Shown: positions 15,375 through 24,619, counted from the first letter of the stretch. The stretch: DNA of 32,479 nt from Polaromonas sp. (GCA_028291985.1 JAQGNE010000093.1:1-32479), one strand, 5' to 3'. The notes: a model not told the origin generated them from the sequence alone. A program made the numbers and translations.

Positions 15375-17149
15375 TGTCCAGAAAAATTGATTCCGAACTG
15401 CGTACCGCGGTTTCCACACTGAAGCCCTACTTTGTTCGCGCAGCATGGTTCAGCGTTTGCTCGTGCCTGTTGATCCTCGCGCCTAGCGTGTACATGCTCG
15501 AGGTGTATGACCGGGTGATCAATAGCCGCAGCCACCAGACACTTGCGATGCTAACGCTCGTTGTACTTGCAGCTTATATCGTGATGGAAATCCTGGAGTG
15601 GGCGCGAGCGGAAATCATGCAAGGAGCCGGGTTGCATCTGGACAAGCTCATTCGCAACCGGATTTTCTCTGCGATTTTTGATGCCAATCTCAAACGGGTT
15701 GCCGGAGGCACCACACAGCCTTTGAGCGATCTTCGAGCCATTAGAGACTTCTTCGGCTCCCCACCTGCGCTTGCCGTTATGGAAGCTCCGGTATCCCTCG
15801 TGTTTCTGGGACTGGTATTTGCCATCAGTCCGGTCCTGGGATGGTCAGCAGTTATCGGATCCGTATTGCAGGTCTTCCTGGGCTGGCTCAACGAAAAAAG
15901 TACGCAGCCGCCGCTGATAGCCGCCAATCGCAGCTCACTGGCTGCACAGCAATATGTTGACGGTTCGCTGAGAAACTCGGAAGTGATCGAATCGATGGGA
16001 ATGTTGCGTGACATTCACCGGCGCTGGATGGCCAAACAGAAAGAATTCCTGAATCTTCAGGCCTTGGCATCTGACAAAGCTGGCGCTTTCCAAGCCGCAA
16101 CCAAATTTCTTCAAGTCACGATGGGATCGCTTTTGCTCGGGCTGGGCGCATGGTTGTTGCTGCACGATTCGCTCAATGGCGGCGCCGGAATGATGATCAT
16201 CGGATCGGTGCTGGGTGGCAGGGTGCTTGCTCCGCTGGTCCAGATCGTTACGCAGTGGCGTCAAGTCATCAATTTCCGTGATGCGTGGCAGCGCCTGGAC
16301 AACCTGCTGGCCTCGGTACCTACAAAAGCACAAGCTATGCCCCTGCCCGCGCCGCGTGGTCTCTTGCAGGTTGACAGCCTTATCGCAGGAGCCCCCGGAG
16401 GCGGCCCACCCATCATCAAGAACCTGTCGTTCACCCTTCCTATCGGTGAGGTACTGGCAGTAGTTGGACCGTCTGCGTCAGGCAAGTCGACCCTCGCAAG
16501 GCTGCTGGTAGGCATATGGCCTACGGTGGGCGGCAAAGTGCGACTCGACGGCGTAGACATGTACACCTGGGACAAGGAGGAACTGGGCCCTCATGTCGGT
16601 TATCTACCGCAGGGCGTAGAGCTATTGGATGGCACCCTTGCGGAAAACATTTCCCGCTTTGGCGAACCTCAGCCAGCCAAGGTAAGAGCAGCTGCCCAGG
16701 CAGTAGGGTTGCATGAGCTGATTGCTGGCTTACCCCAGGGATACGACAGCCCCGTCGGACAGGAGGGAGCCATGCTGTCTGGCGGCCAGCGCCAAAGGGT
16801 CGCGTTGGCTAGGGCCATCTACGGGGACCCGGTGCTTGTCGTACTCGACGAGCCGAACTCCAGTCTTGACGAATTGGGAGATGCGGCGCTGGCCACTGCG
16901 ATCCTTGAGCTGAAGGCAAGGGGCACCACGTTTGTTGTGATGACTCACCGGACGAGTATTTTAGCGGTCGCCGACAAGATGCTGGTCATGCATGAAGGCG
17001 TTGCGCAGGCGTTCGGACCGCGCGATGACGTGCTTGCAGCGCTCAAAGAAGCGAACGAAAAGGCTACTCAGTCATCCCGAGCGACAGCGGTGGCTGCTGT
17101 GCCCCGTACCCTTAACAAGGTTAGCGATCCCGCTGTTGCCCAAGCCTGA
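15374..17149 (+). CDS. Type I secretion ABC exporter, PrtD/AprD type (first of two)
   Basis: 591 residues from the ATG at 15374, which has AGGAG eight bases upstream. It lacks the C39-like N-terminal domain of HlyB-type exporters. Membrane helices lie at about 22-45, 57-80, 130-170 and 245-290. The ATPase (about 330-565) has Walker A GPSASGKST, Q-loop YLPQGVELLDGT, signature LSGGQRQRVALARA, Walker B VVLDEP with the catalytic Glu, and the switch His in MTHR. Such proteins energise one-step export of proteins with C-terminal signals. Gene order (two exporters, adaptor, outer-membrane factor) shows an operon. The second exporter follows after 19 bp. Confidence 0.92.
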   Translation: MSRKIDSELRTAVSTLKPYFVRAAWFSVCSCLLILAPSVYMLEVYDRVINSRSHQTLAMLTLVVLAAYIVMEILEWARAEIMQGAGLHLDKLIRNRIFSAIFDANLKRVAGGTTQPLSDLRAIRDFFGSPPALAVMEAPVSLVFLGLVFAISPVLGWSAVIGSVLQVFLGWLNEKSTQPPLIAANRSSLAAQQYVDGSLRNSEVIESMGMLRDIHRRWMAKQKEFLNLQALASDKAGAFQAATKFLQVTMGSLLLGLGAWLLLHDSLNGGAGMMIIGSVLGGRVLAPLVQIVTQWRQVINFRDAWQRLDNLLASVPTKAQAMPLPAPRGLLQVDSLIAGAPGGGPPIIKNLSFTLPIGEVLAVVGPSASGKSTLARLLVGIWPTVGGKVRLDGVDMYTWDKEELGPHVGYLPQGVELLDGTLAENISRFGEPQPAKVRAAAQAVGLHELIAGLPQGYDSPVGQEGAMLSGGQRQRVALARAIYGDPVLVVLDEPNSSLDELGDAALATAILELKARGTTFVVMTHRTSILAVADKMLVMHEGVAQAFGPRDDVLAALKEANEKATQSSRATAVAAVPRTLNKVSDPAVAQA

Positions 17150-17168
17150 AACCAAAAATAGATTTGCC

Positions 17169-18908
17169 ATGAAAAATCCAGCATTCATCGACCGCAGCGA
17201 GCTAGCCGCCACACTGTGGGTGTTTCGCAAAGAGTTTGCGGTGGTCGGTATTTTGAGTTTTTTAAGTAACCTGCTCATGCTGGCGCCGACCATCTATATG
17301 TTGCAGGTGTTTGATCGTGTACTGGTCAGTCGCAGCGAGCTAACTCTGCTTGCTATTTCGCTCATCACGCTTTTCCTTTTCGGCGTGATGGCGTGTTCAG
17401 AATGGTTGCGCTCACGGGTTCTTGTGCGAACCGGTATGAGGTTCGACGAGCGCTTGAGCACCCGTGTTTTTAACGCCAGCTTTGAAGCGCGGCTCGGACA
17501 ATCTTCGACGTCGCCATCACGGGCATTCGGCGATCTCATGCAGATCCGCCAGTTTATGACGGGCAGCGGAATATTTGCCATTTTCGACGCGCCATGGGCG
17601 CCGATATACATCGCTGTCACCTTCCTGCTTCATCCCTGGCTCGGCGTCCTTGCTCTGATATTTGCACTGATTCAGGCAGCGCTGGCTTGGTTTGGACATC
17701 GGCGCACGGTAGCTCCAGCAGAAGACGCCATGAAAGCAATTACAGAGACCAACAGCTATCTGCAAGGAAAACTGCGTAACGCGGAAGTTCTGGAGTCAAT
17801 GGGCATGATCGGCAATCTCAGGAACCGGTGGGCGACGCGGCACGAAGCGTCCACCGCCAAAAACACTTCTGCGCAAGCGCTCACCAATCGCATCACTTCT
17901 TTAAGTAAATTCATTCGTTACAGCCAACAGTCGCTGTCGTTGGGCGCGGGCGCTCTGCTTGTGATTGACGGCCAGATGTCTCCAGGTGCCATGATTGCGG
18001 CAAACGTTCTCATGGGCAGAGCACTGGCTCCTATAGATCAGCTCGTGAGCACATGGAAGGGTTTCGCGGCTTGCAAGAGCGCCTTTGGGCGCCTTGACGC
18101 GTTGCTGTCCGAACACCCTGTGCGCGACATGGCGTTAAAGCGCGTTGGCCCGTCAGGCGCTATCACCCTGCGAAATGTATTTGCTGACGCGCCCGGAAGA
18201 ACCAGTCCGATCCTGAAAGACGTCTCACTCACTGTACCCGCAGGCACCGTTTTGGCGGTGCTAGGCCCTTCGGGCTCAGGAAAGTCAACGCTGGCACGTG
18301 TGATGGTCGGTATATGGTTCGACGTCACCGGTGATGTTCACCTTGACGGACTTCCGATCAGCTCCTGGAACCGGATGGATCTTGGCCCTCACCTAGGCTA
18401 CCTGCCGCAGGACGTCGAGTTGTTCGAGGGAACCATTGCTGAGAACATTGCGCGTCTTGGCGAGGTTGACTCGAGACTGGTTATCGAGGCTGCCCGGTCA
18501 TCCGGCATGCACGAGATGATTTTGCGGTATCCGAAAGGTTACGACACGCCGATTGGCGAGGCCGGAAATTTGCTTTCAGGCGGTCAGAGGCAACGTATAG
18601 GCCTGGCGCGGGCTATATATGGTGACCCTGCACTTGTCGTTCTCGATGAACCCAACGCCAATCTTGATGATGCTGGCGAAGTTGCGCTACTGAACACCGT
18701 TCGGCAGTTGAAGGCAAAAGGCAAAACCGTCATCCTGATCACCCACAGACCTGGCGCGATTGCGGTAGCCGACAGACTCGTCGTTCTTCAAGACGGAAAA
18801 GTCATGGTCGAAGGTCCTAAGGATGGCGTACTTGCGGCGCTGCGACCCCAGGCGACTCAGGCATCCCGACCGCAGCCCCCTTTCGAATCATCGCCCCAGG
18901 TCGCCTGA
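17169..18908 (+). CDS. Type I secretion ABC exporter, PrtD/AprD type (second of two)
   Basis: 579 residues from the ATG at 17169. The frame extends upstream into the preceding gene, but only this start aligns with its sister protein (helix GILSFLSNLLMLAPTIYMLQ right after the N-terminus). Walker A GPSGSGKST, LPQDVELFEGT, LSGGQRQRIGLARA, Walker B VVLDEP and ITHRP are all intact, so both exporters look ATPase-competent. The pair is clearly homologous along the whole length, which points to an old duplication. A heterodimeric exporter, or two exporters sharing one adaptor and one outer-membrane channel, are the two readings. Ribosome site is weak, consistent with coupling to the gene before. Confidence 0.92.
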   Translation: MKNPAFIDRSELAATLWVFRKEFAVVGILSFLSNLLMLAPTIYMLQVFDRVLVSRSELTLLAISLITLFLFGVMACSEWLRSRVLVRTGMRFDERLSTRVFNASFEARLGQSSTSPSRAFGDLMQIRQFMTGSGIFAIFDAPWAPIYIAVTFLLHPWLGVLALIFALIQAALAWFGHRRTVAPAEDAMKAITETNSYLQGKLRNAEVLESMGMIGNLRNRWATRHEASTAKNTSAQALTNRITSLSKFIRYSQQSLSLGAGALLVIDGQMSPGAMIAANVLMGRALAPIDQLVSTWKGFAACKSAFGRLDALLSEHPVRDMALKRVGPSGAITLRNVFADAPGRTSPILKDVSLTVPAGTVLAVLGPSGSGKSTLARVMVGIWFDVTGDVHLDGLPISSWNRMDLGPHLGYLPQDVELFEGTIAENIARLGEVDSRLVIEAARSSGMHEMILRYPKGYDTPIGEAGNLLSGGQRQRIGLARAIYGDPALVVLDEPNANLDDAGEVALLNTVRQLKAKGKTVILITHRPGAIAVADRLVVLQDGKVMVEGPKDGVLAALRPQATQASRPQPPFESSPQVA

Positions 18909-18949
18909 CGCCCTGCACGCTGTTACCCCCTTATTTACCTGAGTACGCC

Positions 18950-20317
18950 ATGGCTAATTCCGAATCATTACCTCTCATGTCAAATCCATCTCTTGCACCC
19001 ACCGAGGAAAAAAAATCGCCTGAGCTTGATTCTGCTTTCGATCCTGGCCGCGCTGGGCGCATCGGACTGTGGGCGCTGGCCATCGGATTCGGCGGCTTTT
19101 TGCTGTGGGCGTCTCTCGCTCCCCTGGATGAAGGAGTTCCAAGCCAAGGCCATGTCGCCCTCGACACCAAAAGAAAAACGGTTCAGCACTTGAGTGGCGG
19201 CATCATAAAAGAGGTGCTGGTCGGTGAAGGCGACACCGTGAAAGAAGGGCAGCTTCTGATGAAACTTGACGATGCTGCTGCCAAGGCTACCTTTGAAGCC
19301 GTCCGCCAGCGGTACCTGGGCTACCGTGCGGTTCAAGGCCGTTTGTTGGCAGAACAGATGGGCCAGTCAACCATCAAGTACCACTCTGACCTTACTGCAG
19401 CTGCAAGCGATCCGTTGATCAGGCAGCAAATGTCGAATCAGGAGTTGCTGTTTCAATCGCGAAAATCAGCGTTACGGGCAGATTTGCAGGGAATCGAAGA
19501 AAGCATTCAGGGTCAGCGTGGCCTCTCAGAGTCGTACACCGGCATGATGAGTAGCCGGAAGAACCAGCTGTCGTTGTTGACCGAGGAACTTGTAAATACC
19601 CGTGGCCTGGTCAAAGATGGTTATGTTCCGCGCAACCGGCAACTGGAGCTTGAGCGGCAGGTATCAGAAACCAGCTCATCCATAGCCGAGCTTCAGGGCA
19701 ATAGCATTCGGGCGCTGCGATCCATTGGCGAACTTCGTCAGCGTGCCATCGCACGGCAACAGGAGTATCGCAAGGAGGTTGAGACGCAGTTGGGCGAGGT
19801 GACACGCGAGGTATTAAGCGACGCCGGAAAATTCTCAGCCCTGCAGGATGAACTGGCACGTACTCAAATAGTGTCACCCGCGTCAGGACAGGTCGTTGCG
19901 TTGGCTGCACAGACGGTGGGCGGCGTTATCACACCCGGTCAAAAGCTGATGGATATCGTGCCCGCCAACGAAGCATTGCTGCTCGAGACGCGGGTTTTAC
20001 CCCACCTTATTGACAGCGTTCAGTCCGGCATGCCTGTAGATGTGCGCTTTTCGTCATTTGCACGGTCGCCGCAGTTGGTGGTTGAAGGCAAGGTCACGTC
20101 GGTCTCAGGGGACTTGCTGACCGATCCGCAAACGGGGATGACCTACTACCTTGCACGTGTGGCCCTTACGCCTGAAGGCATCAAAAAACTGGGCAAGCGT
20201 CAGATGCAGCCCGGCATGCCGGTTGAGGTAGTCCTAAGAACTGGCGAGCGCTCGATGCTGACTTACCTGCTCCATCCACTCACCAAGCGCATCGCTGCGT
20301 CGATGAATGAGGAATAA
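18950..20317 (+). CDS. Type I secretion periplasmic adaptor, HlyD/PrtE family
   Basis: 455 residues. A short cytoplasmic tail precedes one membrane helix at about 40-62 (IGLWALAIGFGGFLLWAS). A lipoyl half-motif follows (GHVALDTKRKTVQHLSGGIIKEVLV split around residues 70-95), then a long alpha-helical hairpin (about 110-300) and the second lipoyl/beta-barrel part (QIVSPASGQVVAL, then FSSFARSPQLVVEGKV). This is the order of PrtE/AprE-type adaptors that bridge the ABC exporter to TolC. A second in-frame ATG at 18977 is possible. It lies between the exporters and the outer-membrane factor, with three bases before the next start. Confidence 0.92.
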   Translation: MANSESLPLMSNPSLAPTEEKKSPELDSAFDPGRAGRIGLWALAIGFGGFLLWASLAPLDEGVPSQGHVALDTKRKTVQHLSGGIIKEVLVGEGDTVKEGQLLMKLDDAAAKATFEAVRQRYLGYRAVQGRLLAEQMGQSTIKYHSDLTAAASDPLIRQQMSNQELLFQSRKSALRADLQGIEESIQGQRGLSESYTGMMSSRKNQLSLLTEELVNTRGLVKDGYVPRNRQLELERQVSETSSSIAELQGNSIRALRSIGELRQRAIARQQEYRKEVETQLGEVTREVLSDAGKFSALQDELARTQIVSPASGQVVALAAQTVGGVITPGQKLMDIVPANEALLLETRVLPHLIDSVQSGMPVDVRFSSFARSPQLVVEGKVTSVSGDLLTDPQTGMTYYLARVALTPEGIKKLGKRQMQPGMPVEVVLRTGERSMLTYLLHPLTKRIAASMNEE

Positions 20318-20320
20318 ACC

Positions 20321-21688
20321 GTGAAAACAACCCTCAACCTTCCGTCCCGAATCAGGCTAAGGCAAGTTCTTGTCGGGGCGACACTGGTTTGCTTGACCGT
20401 CGCCACGCCGGCGTGGTCACTCGACCTTATGGAAGCCTACTCTGCCGCGATGGCCGAAGACGCCTCTATCAGGGCGACGCGAGCAGCAACGGACGCCCGG
20501 CGCGAACGAATACCGCAAGCCAGGGCATTGCTGCTACCCAACCTGTCGGCCAATGCCTCGCGTAACCGAAACTCCCTAGAGAGTACGACGGCGGATTTCC
20601 GCGGCATACCTGCCACCAACAACACCCGTTATGGAAGCAGCAGCGAAGCGCTGACTTTGAGGCAACCGCTGTTTCGCAAACTATTGGCGGCTGACTACCG
20701 CCAGGCCAATGCACAGGTTGACGACGCCAACGCGATTTTGGAGCGTGAGATTCAAAACGTTGCCGTCAGGGTCAGCAGCGCTTACTTCGAGACACTGTTG
20801 ACTGCCGAGCAGCTGGCTTTGGTGCTGGCGCAGAAGACCGCTTTCACCACGCAGTTCGATGCAGCGCGCAAGCGGTTTGCGGCCGGCACCGGCACGAGGA
20901 CCGATATTGACGAAGCCCAGGCCGCCATGGACTTGAATGTCGCCGAGGAGCTTGAGGCACGGCAGAACGTGATATTTACTCAGCGCCAGCTGCAGACTCT
21001 GATCAATCGACCGGTTGACAACGTAGCGACGCTCGACCCGTCAAAACTGGTACTCACCGACCCTACCCCCGCGCTTGTCGAAGACTGGATCGAACTTGCT
21101 GAGTTGAACAGTCCAGAAATTCAGTCCTTGAAAGCCCAGGTAGAGGTATCTCGCTATGAAATCGAGAAGGCCAAGGCCGGGCACTATCCTACGCTGGATG
21201 CCGTTGCGCAGTGGTCGCGCACCGACAGTGATTCCGTCACCACTGTCAATAACCGCTACACCAACAAGTCGGTCGGCTTGCAGTTGAATGTGCCCCTTTT
21301 TACCGGTGGCTATGTCAATTCCCAGATCCGGCAAGCCCTTGCCGACCAGGAGCGCGCGAATGCGGCGCTTGAAGCGACCCGGCGAGACCTGGGCGTTCGC
21401 CTGCATCGCGAGTTTCGCGGTGTTACCGAAGGAAGACTGCGGATTCGCGCACTCGAGCAGGCCGTTCGTTCTACGGAGCAGGTTGCGCTGTCGAACCGGC
21501 GGTCCTTTGAAGCGGGAAGTCGCACACTTGTCGATACCTTGAACGCAGAACAGCAAAAAGTCTCGGCGCAGCGCGATCTGGCACAGGCACGGTTTCTGTA
21601 CCTGATTTCCAAGGTGCGACTAAACGCGCTCGCCGGCGGCCCGAAGACCGTCGTCATAGAAGAAGTGAACGGTTGGCTCAAACGATAA
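20321..21688 (+). CDS. TolC-family outer-membrane channel of the type I secretion system
   Basis: 455 residues. A signal peptide ends at about residue 33 (PAWS before LDLMEAY). Two structurally repeated halves of long helices and barrel strands follow, with typical RQPLFRKLLAADYRQA and LNVPLFTGGYVNSQIRQA motifs, as in PrtF/AprF and TolC. The start is GTG, chosen because AGGAA lies seven bases upstream and the adaptor stop is three bases before. It is the last gene of the operon. It converges on the SDR gene with 29 bp between stops, where no clear hairpin terminator is visible. Confidence 0.92.
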   Translation: MKTTLNLPSRIRLRQVLVGATLVCLTVATPAWSLDLMEAYSAAMAEDASIRATRAATDARRERIPQARALLLPNLSANASRNRNSLESTTADFRGIPATNNTRYGSSSEALTLRQPLFRKLLAADYRQANAQVDDANAILEREIQNVAVRVSSAYFETLLTAEQLALVLAQKTAFTTQFDAARKRFAAGTGTRTDIDEAQAAMDLNVAEELEARQNVIFTQRQLQTLINRPVDNVATLDPSKLVLTDPTPALVEDWIELAELNSPEIQSLKAQVEVSRYEIEKAKAGHYPTLDAVAQWSRTDSDSVTTVNNRYTNKSVGLQLNVPLFTGGYVNSQIRQALADQERANAALEATRRDLGVRLHREFRGVTEGRLRIRALEQAVRSTEQVALSNRRSFEAGSRTLVDTLNAEQQKVSAQRDLAQARFLYLISKVRLNALAGGPKTVVIEEVNGWLKR

Positions 21689-21717
21689 CGGGCATCTCGT
21701 GCGAATCCGCTTTTTGC

Positions 21718-23724
21718 CTAGAAATGAATCCCGCGCATCATCTGCTGCATCGCCACCGCTTCTGCCGACAACTGCGGCTTGGCTGCCTTGTCGCCAGGCT
21801 TAGCGCCCTTGGCAGCCGACGAATCCGGGAACATCCTGAAACTGGTATTCATGGCAATCTGGGCGATGCGCGGAACCAGGGCGTGCATGACCTGGCCAGT
21901 GATGCCCAGGCGGGTGGCGATACGCACCGGTTTGAAGATGCAGGCCTGGGCAATCATGTCGGCTGCTTCTTCAGGTGCCAGCGTCGGCACATTGTTGTAA
22001 AGGTTGGTCGGCGCAATCATCGGGGTGCGCACCAGTGGCATGTTGATGGTTGTAAAGCTGATGCCGACGTCGGCGTATTCACTGGACGCACAGCGGGTCC
22101 AGGCGTCCAACGCGGCTTTGGACGCCACATAGGCGGAAAAGCGCGGCGCGTTCGTCAGAACCCCGATTGAGCTGATATTGACCACATGACCCTTGCGCTT
22201 GGTGGCCATGCCTGGCAACAGCCCCATGGTGACCCGCAAGCAGCCAAAGTAGTTGAGCTGCATGGTGCGCTCGTAGTCATGAAAGCGGTCGTAGCTGGCC
22301 TCGATCGCACGGCGAATGGATCGACCGGCGTTGTTGATCAGGAAATCCACCCCACCGTGGTTGGAGATCAGCTCCTGGATGAATCGGTCGCAATCCGCCA
22401 TGTCGGCAATGTCCGCGGGGTAGGCGACAAATGCATAGCCCTTTGCCTTGGCTTCCTTGCAGGCTTCGTCCAGCTTGTCCTTGTCGCGGCCGCAAATGAT
22501 GGTGACGGCGCCAGCCTCGGCAAATTTGTGCGCTGCTGCCAGTCCGATGCCGGACGAACCGCCGGTGACCAGAACCACCTTGCCGTCCACGGTGCCGCGC
22601 AATGACCGGTCAATATGCAAATCGGGATCGAGGTTGCGCTCCCAGTAGTCCCACAGCCGCCAAGCGTAGTCTTTCAGATTGGGGCAGGCAATGTTTGAGC
22701 CTTTCAGCGCGGCCGTCATGTCCCGGCTGTCAAAGCGCGTGGGGTAGTTGACGAATGTGAGCATGTCTTCCGGCAGGCCCAGGTCAGCCAGCACGGAATT
22801 GCGTATACGCCTTACGGGTGCCAGCGCCATCAGGCTTTTCTTCACACCGCGGGGAATGAAGCCCAACAGCGCGGCATTGACAAACACATTCATCTTGGGC
22901 GCATGCGCAGCCCGGCTGAAAATATCAAGTACATCGCCCACGCGGTAGCCCACCGGGTCCACCAGGTGAAAACAGCGCTTGCTGATGTTGGCGGTGTGGC
23001 TGATGTGGTCCAACGCATTGACGACGAAATCCACCGGCACGATATTCACGCGCCCGCCTTCAAGGCCAATGGCCGGCATCCAGGGCGGCAACAGCTGACG
23101 CATGCGCTGAATCAGCTTGAAGAAGTAGTACGGCCCGTCGATCTTGTCCATTTCGCCGGTGGTGCTGTCGCCAACCACCATGGCTGGCCTGAACACGGTC
23201 CACGGCACCTTGCACTCCTTGCGAACAATCTTCTCGCTGTCGTGCTTGGTCCTGAAGTAAGGATGGTCGTAGTTTTCAGCCTCCTCGAACATGTCCTCAC
23301 GAAACACGCCTTCATAAAGTCCGGCAGCCGCGATGGAACTGACATGATGAAAATGCCCGGCGTCAATTGCCTTGGCAAATTCGACGGTGTTTCGGGTGCC
23401 ATCAATGTTGACGGCCGTCTGGCTCTCCTCGTCGGCACTCAGGTCATATATTGCTGCCAAGTGATAGAAGTTACCAACCTGCCCTTTGAGCTTTTTGATG
23501 TCGTCAGCACTGACGCCCAGTTTCCTGCTGGTCAGATCCCCATGCACCGCAACCGCGCGGGCAGCGCTGACACCCCAATATTCCCTGAGCGCCGCCACCT
23601 TGCCAGCGCTCTCCTTGCGAACCAGAAAATGCACCACAGAGCCTTTTCGCTCCAGCAGTTTCTTGACCAGGCGCTTGCCAATAAAACCGGTGGCTCCGGT
23701 CACGAAATATTGTGTTGTTGTCAT
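21718..23724 (-). CDS. Two-domain SDR protein resembling bifunctional fatty acyl-CoA reductase
   Basis: 668 residues. The N-terminal half is an extended SDR with TGATGFIG at 8-15 and a YFRTK active-site motif near 178. The C-terminal half is a classical SDR with TGGSSGIG near 383, NNAG and SAYVASKAAL. The same order and length occur in mycobacterial AcrA1/FcrA and in Marinobacter enzymes that reduce acyl-CoA to fatty alcohol through the aldehyde. A polyketide- or sterol-type reductase is the alternative. The ATG at 23724 has GGAAA seven bases upstream. It is monocistronic and divergent from the phasin gene, a context suited to lipid storage or wax metabolism, which is inference. Confidence 0.7.
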   Translation of the reverse strand: MTTTQYFVTGATGFIGKRLVKKLLERKGSVVHFLVRKESAGKVAALREYWGVSAARAVAVHGDLTSRKLGVSADDIKKLKGQVGNFYHLAAIYDLSADEESQTAVNIDGTRNTVEFAKAIDAGHFHHVSSIAAAGLYEGVFREDMFEEAENYDHPYFRTKHDSEKIVRKECKVPWTVFRPAMVVGDSTTGEMDKIDGPYYFFKLIQRMRQLLPPWMPAIGLEGGRVNIVPVDFVVNALDHISHTANISKRCFHLVDPVGYRVGDVLDIFSRAAHAPKMNVFVNAALLGFIPRGVKKSLMALAPVRRIRNSVLADLGLPEDMLTFVNYPTRFDSRDMTAALKGSNIACPNLKDYAWRLWDYWERNLDPDLHIDRSLRGTVDGKVVLVTGGSSGIGLAAAHKFAEAGAVTIICGRDKDKLDEACKEAKAKGYAFVAYPADIADMADCDRFIQELISNHGGVDFLINNAGRSIRRAIEASYDRFHDYERTMQLNYFGCLRVTMGLLPGMATKRKGHVVNISSIGVLTNAPRFSAYVASKAALDAWTRCASSEYADVGISFTTINMPLVRTPMIAPTNLYNNVPTLAPEEAADMIAQACIFKPVRIATRLGITGQVMHALVPRIAQIAMNTSFRMFPDSSAAKGAKPGDKAAKPQLSAEAVAMQQMMRGIHF

Positions 23725-23942
23725 GGGTGTTTCCGCTAGGGGCCGGGTGACTTTTTACTGGAGCCCGATTCTTGCCCAAACCGTTGCGCTGTCTATTCAG
23801 CAGAAACCCGCGCTTGAAGCCCTTGCATCTGCTTTTCCATAGAGCGAAGTCCCTAGTCCTGTAGAACGCCACACCTAAACGCTGTTGCCTCATCCGCATA
23901 CAGTGCAGCCTATGCGTACACCTTGTGTCTGCAACAATTTAT
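23725..23942. other. Divergent intergenic region before the tandem repeat
   Basis: About 220 bp between the SDR gene and the 9-bp repeat. It must hold the promoters of both neighbours, but I find no convincing -35/-10 pair and no small gene. Open frames crossing it have no ribosome site. Confidence 0.4.
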
Positions 23943-24014
23943 CCCGCTTATCCCGCTTATCCCGCTTATCCCGCTTATCCCGCTTATCCCGCTTATCCCC
24001 CTTATCCCCCTTAT
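23943..24014 (+). repeat. Eight-unit 9-bp tandem repeat in the leader of the phasin gene
   Basis: Six exact copies of CCCGCTTAT (23943-23996) are followed by two copies of CCCCCTTAT (23997-24014). The array ends six bases before the GGAG ribosome site of the phasin gene. It could be read as a Pro-Ala-Tyr repeat from an in-frame GTG at 23925, but the strong ribosome site at 24021-24024 argues that it is untranslated leader or promoter DNA. Near-perfect units suggest recent slippage. Confidence 0.95.
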
Positions 24015-24029
24015 CCGACTGGAGTACCC

Positions 24030-24602
24030 ATGGTCAAGAAGTTGCAAAAAATGAGCGCCGACAAAAAATCGTCCACCCCGCTGGCGGGCGCTGTCAAGGA
24101 ATCAGCCCAGCAGATCTGGCTTGCAGGCCTAGGTGCCTTTTCCAAGGCCCAGGAAGAAGGCAGCAAGGTTTTCGATACCCTGGTCAAGGAAGGCCTGTCC
24201 ATCCAGCGCAAGACCCAGGCTGTTGCAGAAGAAAAAATTTCGGAAGCCACCAGCAAGATGGCCACCATGGCTACTGACATCCAGTCAAAGGCCGGCACAC
24301 GCTGGGACAAGCTTGAAAACATTTTCGAAGACCGTGTTGCCAAAGCTCTGAACAAGCTGGGCGTTCCGTCTGCAAAAGATGTTGACGCGCTGATCGCCCG
24401 TATTGACGATCTGAGCAAGAGCGTTCAAAAACTGAGCGCTAAAGGCCCTGCTGCCAGAACCGCTGCAACGCCGGCCGCTAAACCGGCAGCAAGGAAGCCT
24501 GTGGCCGCCAAACCTGCAACCGCCAAGAAAGCCCCCCCCAAGCGCGCTCCGGCCAAAACGCCCGCAGCCAAAAGCGCAGCAGCTGACACCTCTGCCGCCT
24601 GA
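24030..24602 (+). CDS. Phasin-like polyhydroxyalkanoate granule-associated protein (PhaF/PhaI type)
   Basis: 190 residues from the ATG at 24030, with GGAG six bases upstream. The core (about 15-140) has the family pattern IWLAGLGAFSKAQEEGSKVF, then a long amphipathic helix and DRVAKALNKLGVPS with a leucine-zipper-like DVDALIARIDDLSKSV. The last 50 residues are an Ala, Lys and Pro rich tail (AAKPAARKPVAAKPA), as in PhaF, whose histone-like tail binds DNA. It would coat storage granules and help distribute them at division. A perfect terminator follows 17 bp after the stop, so it is a single-gene unit. Confidence 0.85.
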   Translation: MVKKLQKMSADKKSSTPLAGAVKESAQQIWLAGLGAFSKAQEEGSKVFDTLVKEGLSIQRKTQAVAEEKISEATSKMATMATDIQSKAGTRWDKLENIFEDRVAKALNKLGVPSAKDVDALIARIDDLSKSVQKLSAKGPAARTAATPAAKPAARKPVAAKPATAKKAPPKRAPAKTPAAKSAAADTSAA

Positions 24603-24619
24603 AAGGTTTCCGGCTGCTG

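Noticed and set aside
21689..21717. Terminator between the TolC-type and SDR genes
   Set aside because: Only 29 bp with no stable hairpin. A short T-run at about 21711 is not preceded by a stem.
22903..23739. 278-residue plus-strand open frame
   Set aside because: Antisense to the SDR gene, whose dinucleotide and active-site motifs are unmistakable. No ribosome site.
23943..24014. CRISPR-like array
   Set aside because: Units are contiguous 9-mers without spacers and no cas gene is nearby.
23925..24029. N-terminal Pro-Ala-Tyr extension of the phasin
   Set aside because: The GGAG at 24021-24024 is well spaced for the ATG at 24030, and the upstream GTG has no ribosome site.
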